Shown here: one piece after another, positions 39,234-48,640 of the stretch | Position numbering within the stretch: position 1 is the stretch's first letter | Layout of the letters: each line of letters opens with the position of its first letter | NCBI GenBank assembly: GCA_021773035.1 | Contig: JAJFKU010000018.1 | Span: 40,181-104,180 of the forward strand | Direction: 5' to 3' | Source of the DNA: Woeseiaceae bacterium | GTDB lineage: Bacteria > Pseudomonadota > Gammaproteobacteria > Steroidobacterales > Woeseiaceae | Length of the DNA: 64,000 bases | The notes under the pieces: generated by a model | What the model was told of the DNA's origin: nothing | The model's input: the letters and a program-made list of their open reading frames with translations, nothing else | Databases searched by the model: none | Made by a program: the position numbers and the translations under genes

Positions 39234-41333
39234 CTAATTACCGCCGGCGGCCGATAGCTCGGCTAAGGTCATGGCCCCGACGCTTTCCGCTTCTTGCAGC
39301 ACCACTTCCGGTTCGTGAACATAATGTCCCTGCATGAAGTCGAGACCGAGTTGGAACAGTACCGCCATTGCATTCGCGTTTTCCACGCGTTCTGCGATGG
39401 TCTTGATGTTCCGCTTCTGGGCAGCTCTCACGATCTTGCCAACGGCGTCTTGCAGACTCGCATCCGTCATTAACGTGTGCATAAGCTCGCCGTCAATCTT
39501 GATGTAGTCCGGTTTTAGAATGTCGAGAATCTGAAATCTCTCCTGATCGATCCCGTAGTGCTCAATCGCAAATCCGATGCCGAGTTTGCGAGCATGTTTT
39601 ACCAATGCTTGCGTTTGCTTGATGTGTTTTGCGGCATCCCGCTCCGGAATCTGCACAACCAGCCGCGAGCAGTCGAAGGACTCGTCGTCAAACTTCTGTT
39701 CCATCCAGGAAGCTGTCGTCGTGTCTTTTATCGATTGTCTCGACAATCGCACAAACACCCGGTCTGCATTGCTTTCGCCGCAGAATTGAACCGCAGATTG
39801 CAGCATCCAGCGATCGACGTTCTTCATGATGTTATTACGTTCGGCCGCCGGCAAAAACTCCGACGGCAACACGGAATTACCTTGCTCGTCGATCATTCGC
39901 ACCAACAGGTCGTACATCTTCACGGAATCGCTGCGCAGACCGGCGATGGGCAGCTGCGCAAGCCGGAAGCGGTTTTCCATCAGTGCTGATTTCAGGTGTT
40001 TCACCCAGATTGCATCGAATTCACGTTGCTTGGTATCTTCGTCCGCGCTTTCGTCGAGGAAAGAAGTATTACCGCCGGCCCGTTTGCCCAGCCTGTGTGC
40101 GCTGACTGTGGCGGCGACGAATTCTTCGAGACTGGCGAAGACTTCGTTAACGGCGCATGCACCGACAGTGCAGGTCATATTCGCCGAATTCTCTCCAGCT
40201 TCGAAGGTAACCTTCGAGATATGATCGCAGACCTGTTTGCCCCAAACCTGTGCGTCTCGCGCTGAGCCCCGCTCAAGCAATACCATGATCGAAGTGCCCT
40301 CGAAGCGGCCGGCCACATCCCGGGGATGCAGACGTTTGCGGATTTCCTCGGCGAACTGGGCCAGTACGTCTTCCGAGTTAAGAATGCCTATCTTGCGTGC
40401 CAGGTCACCGAAATTGTCGGGCCGGATATAGACGAGGCAGTGCGTGCCCTGAGCGGGTTTGCGGCGCAGCCTTTTCGTAATTCGTTCGATAAACTGGGCG
40501 CGATGGTAGAACAGCGTCGTCGGATCGCGCTTCAGTGCATCATGCACCAGTTTCGTGGGTTCCTCGGCAACCTTCAGCTGCGGTGCGATGCGAATCTGTA
40601 CGCAGGGCCCGTCGTCCAGATCGAACCTGCGGAACTCCAGTTGGATTTCGCCGGTATCCAGTTGCGACTTAACGAGCAGTTTTTCGTCGCTTTGCCACTT
40701 ACCTTCGAGTGTCGCAATCAGTGCACCCTTGAGCGCGGCCTGGCTTTCTGACTCAAAGGTATCCATGACCGGCATACCGATAAGTTCGTCCTTATCTTTC
40801 GCCTTAAACTGTGCCATCCAGGCATCGTTGACGTCGGTAAATATGCCTTCCTGTACCAGCGCTATCGAACTGCTGGAAGAGCCCATATGATCTTTCAGCT
40901 GGCGCTTGTATTCGGTGGCGGACTGCAGGGTTGAATTGAGAGCACGTTCGACTCGCAGCGCTCGCAACTCCCTGGTAACGACCGACTGCAGGCGAGTCTT
41001 CAGCGACTTTGAAACGAGGTCGCAGGCGCCGGCCTGCATCGCGTTTTGAATGTCGGCCTCGTTCGCCGCTTCCTGTGTGGCGATCAGCGGCACTTCAGGG
41101 TTGTAACGGTCTTTGACTTTTATAACTTGCCGGATCGAATCCTTGTAGTGATCGCAGTTGAGGATCAGCAGTTCGATGTCCTCGGCCGCCAGTGTGCTGT
41201 CCAGTTTGCCGGGGGTGGGCACCCAGTGACAGTGTGCTGCATGGCCCGCATCACGCAACGTACTGTTGATGTTTGCCACGTCGTCCTGATCTTCCGTCAG
41301 CACGGCAATAGAGATACTCTGGCGCCCGTTCAA
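39234..41333 (-). CDS. FimX-like protein: receiver-PAS-GGDEF-EAL, all degenerate
   Basis: A 699-residue protein with the FimX layout. The receiver (1-125) has Asn59 where the phospho-Asp should be. The PAS domain spans ~145-260. In the GGDEF domain (~275-410) the signature is replaced by EGTSI. The EAL domain (~440-690) has YDLLVRM in place of the EAL motif and VRLS and EHYG in place of VNLS and DDFG, so it should not cleave c-di-GMP. It may instead bind c-di-GMP, as FimX does when controlling type IV pilus assembly. QGHYV and AERVEN are retained. The start is a TTG with AGGA upstream. A FimV-like gene follows on the same strand, supporting a polar pilus role. Confidence 0.86.
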   Translation of the reverse strand: MNGRQSISIAVLTEDQDDVANINSTLRDAGHAAHCHWVPTPGKLDSTLAAEDIELLILNCDHYKDSIRQVIKVKDRYNPEVPLIATQEAANEADIQNAMQAGACDLVSKSLKTRLQSVVTRELRALRVERALNSTLQSATEYKRQLKDHMGSSSSSIALVQEGIFTDVNDAWMAQFKAKDKDELIGMPVMDTFESESQAALKGALIATLEGKWQSDEKLLVKSQLDTGEIQLEFRRFDLDDGPCVQIRIAPQLKVAEEPTKLVHDALKRDPTTLFYHRAQFIERITKRLRRKPAQGTHCLVYIRPDNFGDLARKIGILNSEDVLAQFAEEIRKRLHPRDVAGRFEGTSIMVLLERGSARDAQVWGKQVCDHISKVTFEAGENSANMTCTVGACAVNEVFASLEEFVAATVSAHRLGKRAGGNTSFLDESADEDTKQREFDAIWVKHLKSALMENRFRLAQLPIAGLRSDSVKMYDLLVRMIDEQGNSVLPSEFLPAAERNNIMKNVDRWMLQSAVQFCGESNADRVFVRLSRQSIKDTTTASWMEQKFDDESFDCSRLVVQIPERDAAKHIKQTQALVKHARKLGIGFAIEHYGIDQERFQILDILKPDYIKIDGELMHTLMTDASLQDAVGKIVRAAQKRNIKTIAERVENANAMAVLFQLGLDFMQGHYVHEPEVVLQEAESVGAMTLAELSAAGGN

Positions 41334-41580
41334 ATCCTAATCCCTGGCAACGGTTAAGTTCCGCTGATATCCATATCCTGTCAACCGAGTGATCAGTTTA
41401 GACATTGACGGCGCCAGCGTCGTCCCCGGAATATCAAAACCGTGACCTGAATCATGTTTCCAGCGATATCGGGGTCCGTGAAAGCGGCCTGGAGCCGAAA
41501 TTTCGACGGTTGTCGCCGACAGACTCTAGTATCATGGCGCCTCGCCGCCGCTGGGTGGGTAGATCAACAGAGCGATATTC

Positions 41581-42147
41581 ATGGCCAATTACAGCACCAA
41601 CGAATTCAAATCCGGACTGAGAATCATTATCGATGGCAATCCGTGCATTATCGTCGAGAACGAGTTCGTGAAACCGGGCAAGGGCCAGGCATTCAGCCGG
41701 GTTCGCATCAAGAATCTTAAGACCGGGAAAACGGTCGACAAAACCTTCAAGTCCGGCGAATCGGTCGAGGCCGCCGACGTTATGGATACGGACATGCAAT
41801 ATCTCTATGCCGACGGTGAGTTCTGGCATTTCATGGTCCCGGATAACTTCGAGCAGTACGCGGCCGACGCAGCGGCTGTTGGCGACGCCAAAGACTGGAT
41901 CACCGACGGTGACCTGTGTGGTGTTACGCTCTGGAACAATTCACCGCTGCTCGTCTCGGCACCGAATTTCGTTGAGTTGGAAATCGTCGAGACGGACCCG
42001 GGTGTGAAAGGCGATACGGCCAGCGGTGGCGTTAAGCCGGCAACGCTATCGACCGGTGCGGTAGTTCGTGTGCCGCTATTCGTCGATCAAAACGAAGTTA
42101 TCAAAGTCGATACTCGTTCTCGCGAATACGTGTCGCGCGTCAAATGA
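41581..42147 (+). CDS. efp: Translation elongation factor P
   Basis: Helps ribosomes through polyproline stretches. It has 188 residues and three beta-barrel domains, with [19 protein letters not shown] near the start. The modified lysine is Lys34 in KPGKGQ, the form that EpmA beta-lysylates, and epmA lies at 42.6 kb on the opposite strand. [11 protein letters not shown] and the final [10 protein letters not shown] are also typical. The ATG has no strong ribosome-binding site but lies in a fitting context. The gene ends 4 bp before the convergent fRMsr gene. Confidence 0.97.
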   Translation: MANYSTNEFKSGLRIIIDGNPCIIVENEFVKPGKGQAFSRVRIKNLKTGKTVDKTFKSGESVEAADVMDTDMQYLYADGEFWHFMVPDNFEQYAADAAAVGDAKDWITDGDLCGVTLWNNSPLLVSAPNFVELEIVETDPGVKGDTASGGVKPATLSTGAVVRVPLFVDQNEVIKVDTRSREYVSRVK

Positions 42148-42151
42148 CTCG

Positions 42152-42625
42152 TTAGATAAAATGGCTACGCGATTCCTGCAGTTTGCAAAACGAAGTGCAT
42201 AGACCCTCTACACCGTGCTGGTCCGTTGCGCTGAATCGATTCGTTGACGGGCTGTCGATATCGAGTACGCCGACCAGCTCCCCGTTGACCACCAGCGGCA
42301 CAACCACTTCGGAGCGGGAATTCGGATCACAGGCAATGTGCCCCTCGAACTGATGCACGTCCGCAACGCGCTGCGTTGTCAGCGCCGCTGCCGCCGTTCC
42401 GCAAACGCCAGCGCCAACGGCGATACGGACACAGGCTGGCTTGCCCTGAAACGGACCGAGTACGAGTTCCTCGCCACGCAAGACATAGATTCCCAGCCAG
42501 TTGATATCATCGAAGGCGTTGTACAGCAGCGCTACAAAGTTGCTGGCACTTGCCAGAGCATCGGTCTCGCCGGCCAGCAGGGCCCGCAGCTGAGAATCGA
42601 GTAGCTTGAAGTCCTGGTCATTCAT
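42152..42625 (-). CDS. GAF-domain free methionine-(R)-sulfoxide reductase
   Basis: A 157-residue single GAF domain of the fRMsr type, which repairs free methionine-R-sulfoxide with thioredoxin. The three working cysteines are present: C65 (KPACVRI), C75 (GAGVCGTA) and C99 (HIACD), with the same spacing as E. coli fRMsr. NWLGIYVL, SRSEVVVPL and GVLDIDSP are conserved stretches. The start at 42625 overlaps the epmA stop (ATGAATGA), so it is coupled to epmA; an ATG at 42637 is an alternative. It is the last gene of the SCO-PCuAC-psd-epmA operon. Confidence 0.9.
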   Translation of the reverse strand: MNDQDFKLLDSQLRALLAGETDALASASNFVALLYNAFDDINWLGIYVLRGEELVLGPFQGKPACVRIAVGAGVCGTAAAALTTQRVADVHQFEGHIACDPNSRSEVVVPLVVNGELVGVLDIDSPSTNRFSATDQHGVEGLCTSFCKLQESRSHFI

Positions 42626-43589
42626 CGGAATTCTCAAAGGGAAAAGTAATGACGTTTCGAATATCGTCCGTCTTTTCGGCGCTCATTTGCAAGCGTTCGA
42701 TTCCCATGGCGACGCCGGCACAGGCCGGTAGACCCGACTCCAGCGCGGCTATGAGCGACTTGTCATGCGGCCGTTGCTCGCGTCCTCGTCGTTGACGATC
42801 GGCCTGATCGCCGGCAATTCGAGCGGCCTGCAGCGATGCGTCGGTAAGTTCAACATAGCCATTGGCGAGTTCCAGCGTTCCCATGAATACTTCGAATCGA
42901 TCGGCGCGTGCGTCGTCGTGTGGGCAAAGACGAGCAAGAGCTGCCTGCGACGCCGGGTAATGCCGCAGGACCGTCAGTTGGTCCGCCGCGAACGAGGGTG
43001 CGATGCGCGATGTCAGTATCAGGTCGAGCCAGTCATCGCGTTCGTCGCCGACCGTTTCCAGTAGCGCGGCATCCGCACCGACCGCTGCTGCCAGTTCGGT
43101 AAGCGGCGCCTCAAGCGGATCGATGCCCGCTACGTCGATGAAAACATCGCGGTAGTCGAGCTGCACGGCGGCTGCGGCGAGATCGGGCCTGGCCGTCGCG
43201 GCGGCGATTACGTGCAGCGTATCGTCGACGATGTCGTCGAGCTGGAAACCGAGGCGATACCACTCGGCCAGCGTGAATTCCGGCTGGTGTCTGCGACCCG
43301 CTTCGCCGTCGCGAAACACCCGACAGATCGAATAGATGTCGGGATATCCGGCCGCGAGCAGGCGCTTCATGAAAAACTCCGGCGAAGTCTGCAGGTAGAG
43401 CGGCGATCCACTCAGGTGGCTGGTAACCTGCAGGCTTTCGATTTGTACGTCGCTAACGGCAAAGCGGCTCAAGGCCGGGGTGTCGACTTCCAGCACCGAC
43501 TGCGTTTCGAAATAGTGACGCAGACGCCGCAGCATCGCGGCACGATCTCTGGCGATATCCGGCCCCGATGCCGGTTGCCACTGCGTCAC
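42618..43589 (-). CDS. epmA: EF-P--(R)-beta-lysine ligase
   Basis: Activates (R)-beta-lysine and attaches it to Lys34 of EF-P. It resembles a class II lysyl-tRNA synthetase without the anticodon domain: YFETQSVLEVDTPALS (motif 1), VFRDGEAGRRHQPEFTLAEWY (motif 2), and MGIERLQMS (motif 3). Its 323 residues match E. coli EpmA. The GTG start overlaps the psd stop as GTGA, so it is translationally coupled; a longer reading up to 43664 would cut into psd. EpmB, which makes the beta-lysine, is not seen here and would need to lie elsewhere. Confidence 0.94.
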   Translation of the reverse strand: MTQWQPASGPDIARDRAAMLRRLRHYFETQSVLEVDTPALSRFAVSDVQIESLQVTSHLSGSPLYLQTSPEFFMKRLLAAGYPDIYSICRVFRDGEAGRRHQPEFTLAEWYRLGFQLDDIVDDTLHVIAAATARPDLAAAAVQLDYRDVFIDVAGIDPLEAPLTELAAAVGADAALLETVGDERDDWLDLILTSRIAPSFAADQLTVLRHYPASQAALARLCPHDDARADRFEVFMGTLELANGYVELTDASLQAARIAGDQADRQRRGREQRPHDKSLIAALESGLPACAGVAMGIERLQMSAEKTDDIRNVITFPFENSDE

Positions 43590-44449
43590 TGTTTCTTGTC
43601 CGGACGGTGTCCGATGGTTTCGCCGACCCTGACGGTCTCGCCGCTCTGCAGCTCTTCGTTCCATTCACAGTCACCCGCGGGGAGCAGCATAATGACGGTG
43701 GATCCCATGTTGAACCAACCGAGCAGATCGCCCTTTTCAACGGTGGTCGGGTGTTGCGCCAGATCGACCACCTCAACAACACCGTGCTTCTTCGGTCGCA
43801 GTTCGCCGCTCCACGGCGTCGAAATACTGCCGACGTTCAGCGCACCGACGAACACCAGCACAGCTGGGCCTGACGCGGTAGCGAAATGCATAACGAGGCG
43901 CTCGTTACGCCGGAAAATCCCGTTGACTCTGGCGACGGTCGCCTGGTTTACGCTGAAAAGCCTGCCGGGAACGTAACGCGCCGCAACCAGTTCTCCCGCC
44001 AGTGGGGCGTGCACACGATGGTAATTATGAGGGGCGAGATAAATCGTGGCGTAGCGGCCGTCAACGTAAGTACTGGCTTCTTCTAGGTCGGTCGCGAGCA
44101 AATCGTCGAGAGAGTAGTCGATGCCCTTGGCCTGCAGGATGTCGCCACCCCGGATCTTACCGGCAACGCTGATCGTTCCGTCGACCGGCGATACTATACT
44201 GCTGTTTTCGTCGTCAACCGGTCGTGCGTCGTCCGCGAGTTCGCGAACGAAGAACTCATTAAAACTCGCGAAACCATCGGGTACTTCAAGCTTCACGTCG
44301 TCGGTCTCGACATCGAACAGATCGACGAATCGCGTGATAAGAAAGTTCTTGGTCGCGACATGCCGAATACGGGCGATACGCCAAATCAGCGCCGTCAAGA
44401 GGTGTTGCGGCAGCAGGTATTGAAGGGCGACGAACAATCCCGACAACAT
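43586..44449 (-). CDS. psd: Phosphatidylserine decarboxylase proenzyme
   Basis: Makes phosphatidylethanolamine at the inner membrane. The protein cleaves itself at the Gly-Ser bond in MGSTVIML (the LGST motif with Met for Leu) to form the pyruvoyl group. HNYHRVHAPLAG and VSPVDGTI are also conserved. The length of 287 residues is typical. The start is joined to the previous gene's stop (TGATG) and the stop overlaps the epmA start. It forms one long operon with SCO and copper-chaperone genes, an unusual mixture. Confidence 0.96.
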   Translation of the reverse strand: MLSGLFVALQYLLPQHLLTALIWRIARIRHVATKNFLITRFVDLFDVETDDVKLEVPDGFASFNEFFVRELADDARPVDDENSSIVSPVDGTISVAGKIRGGDILQAKGIDYSLDDLLATDLEEASTYVDGRYATIYLAPHNYHRVHAPLAGELVAARYVPGRLFSVNQATVARVNGIFRRNERLVMHFATASGPAVLVFVGALNVGSISTPWSGELRPKKHGVVEVVDLAQHPTTVEKGDLLGWFNMGSTVIMLLPAGDCEWNEELQSGETVRVGETIGHRPDKKQ

Positions 44450-44880
44450 CAGTTACTGCCCGTTCCCAGCGGTGCCGACACGTCGAGCACCAGCGTTGTA
44501 TCGTCAAAGAAACTCAGGGACACGCTGTCCGAGTGCGTCGTTGGCCGCATTAGCATCAAATGCAATCCCCCGCGTTGCAGCGACACCGTGGAACCGGCGG
44601 GAATCAGCAGCTCGGGAACCCGGCGCATTTTCGCGATGCCATCGTCGATTGACGATTCGTGTATTTCCACCGCGTCGAATTGAGGGCTCGTAACATGAGA
44701 AATCCGGATGGCATCGCGCGTATTGTTGTGCAGCGACAGGTAGCCGGCGCTCATTTTGCCTCCGGGCATGGTTGCTGTGATCACGATATCGGTCGCGACC
44801 AGCGGCGCCTGCTTCTCGCTGTTGCAGGCACCAAGTATCAACACCAGCACCAGCAGCGTTTTAGCGTAGATTGCCGGCAT
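44449..44880 (-). CDS. PCu(A)C-type copper chaperone lipoprotein
   Basis: A 143-residue periplasmic copper carrier for building the CuA centre of cytochrome oxidase. The lipobox LILGAC places Cys19 as the lipidation site. The Cu(I)-binding set of Met and His is present: SAGYLSLHN, VEIHES, KMRRV and HLMLM. The start overlaps the SCO stop by one base (TAATG) and its stop overlaps the psd start. The SCO/PCuAC pairing is typical for oxidase assembly; the oxidase genes are not in this window. Confidence 0.92.
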   Translation of the reverse strand: MPAIYAKTLLVLVLILGACNSEKQAPLVATDIVITATMPGGKMSAGYLSLHNNTRDAIRISHVTSPQFDAVEIHESSIDDGIAKMRRVPELLIPAGSTVSLQRGGLHLMLMRPTTHSDSVSLSFFDDTTLVLDVSAPLGTGSN

Positions 44881-45491
44881 TAGTTGCGCGCCATAAGGAG
44901 TGGCAGGTCGTGCACATAGTTCGCTATTTCGTGCGGTGTGCTGAATAAGGCATAAAATTCGCCGTCCGGGTTTATTGCGAGCACGACGGCGGAGTGATCG
45001 ACGACGTAGTTGTCATCGTCAGTCGCAACCTTCGAAAAGTAGATGCCGAGCGCAGCGGTGAGCTTCTGGATTTCCTCGAGTTCGCCGGTAATGCCGAGAC
45101 TGTCGGCGCCGAAATAACCCATGTACTTGCCGAGAACGTCTGGCGTGTCACGTTCAGGGTCGACGCTCACCAGAACGATTCGTGGCACCGACGTTGATCC
45201 GCTGTCGATGAGCTCGCGGTTGACGCTTGCCAGTATCTGCAGTGTCGCCGGGCAGATGTCCGGGCAGTGTGTGAAACCGAAGAACACCAGATCCCACTGG
45301 CCGCGAAAGGTATCGGCATTCACGGCGTTACCGAACTGGTCGAGCAGCGCGAACTCGGGTAGTTCGGTGGGTATCGGGATGATGAAGGCGGCTTGCGGCT
45401 CGACGGGTACGCGGGATTTCATGCTGACAAACAGCCCGGCTGCGATGCTGCAGCCGATCAGTACTGCAAAAATGAGCTTCCTTGGGTTCAT
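44880..45491 (-). CDS. SCO1/SenC-family copper/thioredoxin-like assembly protein
   Basis: A 203-residue thioredoxin-fold protein with an N-terminal signal anchor (LIFAVLIGCSIAAGLFV). The redox/copper motif is CPDIC (C76, C80) in FFGFTHCPDICP, and the third ligand is His in VDHSAVV, the standard SCO set for delivering copper to the cytochrome oxidase CuA site. VSVDPERDTP is the family signature. It is the first gene of the operon that continues with PCu(A)C, psd, epmA and fRMsr; the promoter must lie in the ~80 bp shared with prmB. Confidence 0.94.
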   Translation of the reverse strand: MNPRKLIFAVLIGCSIAAGLFVSMKSRVPVEPQAAFIIPIPTELPEFALLDQFGNAVNADTFRGQWDLVFFGFTHCPDICPATLQILASVNRELIDSGSTSVPRIVLVSVDPERDTPDVLGKYMGYFGADSLGITGELEEIQKLTAALGIYFSKVATDDDNYVVDHSAVVLAINPDGEFYALFSTPHEIANYVHDLPLLMARN

Positions 45492-45570
45492 GACTCGCTG
45501 CTAAATAATCTGTCGGGCCCGCGATTCTACAGGCAGTTGGGTCGTCAGCGTGATAGATTCGCCGTCGCTT

Positions 45571-46440
45571 ATGAATGTCGAACAGTTAATCCGCAAGCTA
45601 GCGACAGATTTCGAGGGCGCAGACCTCGCCTTTGGGCACGGAACCGACAACCCGCTGGACGAGGCCGCGTGGCTGGTGTTTGCCGTATTGAAGCTGTCCC
45701 ATGACGATGCGCCTGCCGTGTACGCGACGAATGTCGACGATGCGCAGGTCGGCGAGGTGCTGGCGCTGGCTGCGCGGCGCGTCGACGAACGAATACCGCT
45801 GGCCTATTTGATCAATCAGGCTTTTTTTGCCGGCCACGAGTTCTATGTCGACGAGAGGGTGCTGGTGCCGCGTAGCCCGTTCGCCGAATTGATTCAGCAG
45901 CAGTTCGCCCCGTGGGTCGAGCCCGACCGGGTGCGGATGGCAGCCGATCTCGGGACCGGCAGTGCTTGTATCGCGATCGCCCTTGCGCACGCCTTCCCTT
46001 CGGCGAAGGTTGACGCTGTCGACGTTTCCGAAGATGCTCTTGAAGTAGCCGCTATCAACATCGAAAAGCATGGACTTGAGGGTCGAGTGAGCGCCGTGCA
46101 TTCCGATTTCTTCTCGGCTCTGGGCGGCCGGCAGTACGATATGATCGTCAGCAATCCACCGTACGTCGATCGCCAGGACATGGATACTATGCCGGAGGAG
46201 TACTGCCATGAGCCGGTGCTGGGTCTGGCTGCGGGCGATGACGGCCTGGAGGCGGTGCACCAGATTTTGCGCGTCGCCTCGCGATTCCTGACGGACAATG
46301 GAATACTCGCCTGTGAGGTCGGCAACAGCCAGCCGGCGCTCGAGGCGGCTTATTCCGAGGTACCCTTCGTCTGGCTGGATTTCGCGGCGGGGGGAGCGGG
46401 TGTGTTCTTACTTACAAAAAACGACTTACAGGGTTTCTAG
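45571..46440 (+). CDS. prmB: Ribosomal protein L3 glutamine methyltransferase
   Basis: Methylates a glutamine of ribosomal protein L3. At 289 residues it has the PrmB beginning ([15 protein letters not shown]), then [10 protein letters not shown], the SAM loop [14 protein letters not shown], and the active-site NPPYVD. That beginning separates it from the related release-factor methylase PrmC. The start was set at the ATG giving MNVEQL; a GTG at 45550 would add seven residues. It leads prmB-aroC-asd-fimV, and is 2 bp before aroC. Confidence 0.95.
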   Translation: MNVEQLIRKLATDFEGADLAFGHGTDNPLDEAAWLVFAVLKLSHDDAPAVYATNVDDAQVGEVLALAARRVDERIPLAYLINQAFFAGHEFYVDERVLVPRSPFAELIQQQFAPWVEPDRVRMAADLGTGSACIAIALAHAFPSAKVDAVDVSEDALEVAAINIEKHGLEGRVSAVHSDFFSALGGRQYDMIVSNPPYVDRQDMDTMPEEYCHEPVLGLAAGDDGLEAVHQILRVASRFLTDNGILACEVGNSQPALEAAYSEVPFVWLDFAAGGAGVFLLTKNDLQGF

Positions 46441-46442
46441 CG

Positions 46443-47528
46443 GTGTCTGGCAATACTTTTGGACGATTATTTACGGTAACGACATTCGGCGAAAGCCATG
46501 GCGTTGCACTCGGCTGTATTGTGGACGGTTGCCCTCCGGGCATGGAGCTGTCCGAAGACGACATTCAGGGTGACCTCGATCGCCGGCGACCGGGGCGCAA
46601 CCGGCATACGACGCAGCGCAACGAGGCGGACCGGGTCAAAATACTATCCGGCGTCTTCGAAGGTAAGACCACCGGTACACCGATCGGTCTGCTGGTCGAA
46701 AACACGGATCAGCGCTCGAAGGACTACGGCGATATCAAGGACAAGTTTCGTCCCGGGCATGCGGACTACACGTATCAGCAAAAGTACGGTATTCGCGACT
46801 ACCGCGGTGGCGGCCGCTCGTCCGCGCGCGAGACAACGATGCGGGTCGCCGCTGGTGCGATTGCCAAGAAATTCCTGAACCAGAGGCTCGGTATCGAAGT
46901 GCGCGGTTATCTGTCGCAGCTGGGACCTATACAACTTGCGGCAACCGATTTCGGCAGCATCGACGACAACGCGTTTTTCTGTGCGGATCCTTCGCGAGTT
47001 GCGGAACTCGACACTTTCATGGATGAGCTCAGAGAGCAGGGCGACTCGATCGGTGCAAAGATCAGTGTCCTTGCCAGTAATGTTCCACCCGGGCTCGGCG
47101 AACCGGTGTTCGACAAGCTCGAAGCCGACATCGCGCACGGCCTGATGAGTATCAACGCCGTAAAAGGCGTGGAGCTCGGCGCCGGTTTTGCCGCCGTCAC
47201 GCAGCGCGGTAGCGAGCATCGCGACGAGATGTCGGCCGATGGTTTCAGCAAGAACGACGCCGGAGGAACGCTGGGCGGAATTTCGTCCGGGCAGGACCTT
47301 CTGGCGAGTCTTGCGCTGAAGCCCACCTCGAGTGTTGCCGTTCCCGGCAAGACCATCGACAAATCCGGCGCCAATACGGAAATCGTTACCAAAGGTCGCC
47401 ACGATCCCTGTGTCGGACTGCGGGCGACTCCGATTGCCGAGGCAATGGTAGCGCTGGTCATTATGGATCACTATCTGAGAAATCGTGCTCAAAACGCCGA
47501 CGTCAGGTCGGATACACCGGAAATCTAG
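46443..47528 (+). CDS. aroC: Chorismate synthase
   Basis: The final shikimate step, converting EPSP to chorismate with reduced FMN. It has 361 residues with [19 protein letters not shown] at the start, [29 protein letters not shown] (signature), and GISSGQDLL. The GTG start lies 2 bp after prmB. All active-site His/Arg residues seem present. asd follows 12 bp later. Confidence 0.98.
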   Translation: MSGNTFGRLFTVTTFGESHGVALGCIVDGCPPGMELSEDDIQGDLDRRRPGRNRHTTQRNEADRVKILSGVFEGKTTGTPIGLLVENTDQRSKDYGDIKDKFRPGHADYTYQQKYGIRDYRGGGRSSARETTMRVAAGAIAKKFLNQRLGIEVRGYLSQLGPIQLAATDFGSIDDNAFFCADPSRVAELDTFMDELREQGDSIGAKISVLASNVPPGLGEPVFDKLEADIAHGLMSINAVKGVELGAGFAAVTQRGSEHRDEMSADGFSKNDAGGTLGGISSGQDLLASLALKPTSSVAVPGKTIDKSGANTEIVTKGRHDPCVGLRATPIAEAMVALVIMDHYLRNRAQNADVRSDTPEI

Positions 47529-47540
47529 GGCCACAAGTAC

Positions 47541-48563
47541 ATGACAGAACACTTGAATGTAGCCGTCGTCGGCGCCACCGGCGTCGTCGGCGAAGCACTG
47601 CTGGAAATTCTCGCGCAAAGAAGATTCCCGGCGGAACGTGTTTACGCGCTCGCAAGTGCGCGCTCGGCCGGCCGGCAGGTAAAGTACGCCAATAGCCAGC
47701 TCGATGTTGAAGACCTCGCCGAATTCGACTTTTCGAAAGTACAAATCGGTCTGTTTTCCGCCGGTGCCTCGGTGTCGGAGGAGTTCGCTCCGCGGGCGGT
47801 GGCGGCGGGTTGCGTCGTTATCGACAATACTTCGCAGTTTCGCTATGACGAGGATATTCCGCTGGTTGTGCCGGAGGTGAATGCGGACGCAATCGCGGAC
47901 TACAAAAACCGCGGCATCATCGCCAATCCGAACTGTTCCACGATTCAGATGGTGGTGGCTCTGAAGCCGATCTACGATGCCGTCGGCATCGAGCGCATCA
48001 ATATCTGTACCTACCAGGCAGTGTCGGGCGCCGGACGCAGCGCGGTTGAAGAACTGGTGCGACAGACGACAGCTCTGCTGAATGGCCGCCCTCTGGAGAT
48101 TACGGGTGGTGCCAAGCAAATCGCATTCAATGCTGTGCCGCATATCGACGTTTTTCAGGACAACCGTTATACGAAGGAAGAAATGAAAATGGTCTGGGAA
48201 ACGCGCAAGATTCTCGACGACGAGAGTATCCTGGTAAACCCGACGGCAGTGCGTATCCCGACCTTTTTTGGCCACTCCGAGGCCATTCACATCGAAACCC
48301 GTGACAAGATTTCGGCCGACGCGGCGAGCGAACTGTTGGCGAAATCACCCGGAATCGAAGTCCTGGACGGGGTTGAAATGGGACAATATCCGACGGCTGT
48401 CACCGACAGTTCGGGGCACGATCCCGTTTTTGTCGGTCGTATCCGCGAGGACATCTCTCATGAGCGTGGATTAAACCTCTGGGTGGTGGCCGACAATATA
48501 CGTAAGGGCGCGGCTCTAAATAGTGTCCAAATTGCTGAAATATTGGCAAAAAACTATCTATAA
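47541..48563 (+). CDS. asd: Aspartate-semialdehyde dehydrogenase
   Basis: Converts aspartyl phosphate to the semialdehyde, the branch point to lysine/diaminopimelate, threonine and methionine. The 340-residue chain has the NADP motif VVGATGVVGEAL, the nucleophile Cys132 in NPNCSTIQM, and QAVSGAGRSAVEEL. The catalytic His lies in the RIPTFFGHSEAIH stretch. The gene is 12 bp after aroC and 78 bp before the fimV start. Confidence 0.97.
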   Translation: MTEHLNVAVVGATGVVGEALLEILAQRRFPAERVYALASARSAGRQVKYANSQLDVEDLAEFDFSKVQIGLFSAGASVSEEFAPRAVAAGCVVIDNTSQFRYDEDIPLVVPEVNADAIADYKNRGIIANPNCSTIQMVVALKPIYDAVGIERINICTYQAVSGAGRSAVEELVRQTTALLNGRPLEITGGAKQIAFNAVPHIDVFQDNRYTKEEMKMVWETRKILDDESILVNPTAVRIPTFFGHSEAIHIETRDKISADAASELLAKSPGIEVLDGVEMGQYPTAVTDSSGHDPVFVGRIREDISHERGLNLWVVADNIRKGAALNSVQIAEILAKNYL

Positions 48564-48640
48564 GCTATAGTTCGCAGGCAATGAACGGCCCCGGACTGGA
48601 TGTCGATAACGGGGCGATTTCGGGTTTGGAGAAATACATT

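Noticed and set aside
46644..48290. 548-codon open frame on the minus strand across aroC and asd
   Set aside because: It is antisense to two certain genes, very rich in Arg/His/Val, and has no domain. It results from codon bias at high GC.
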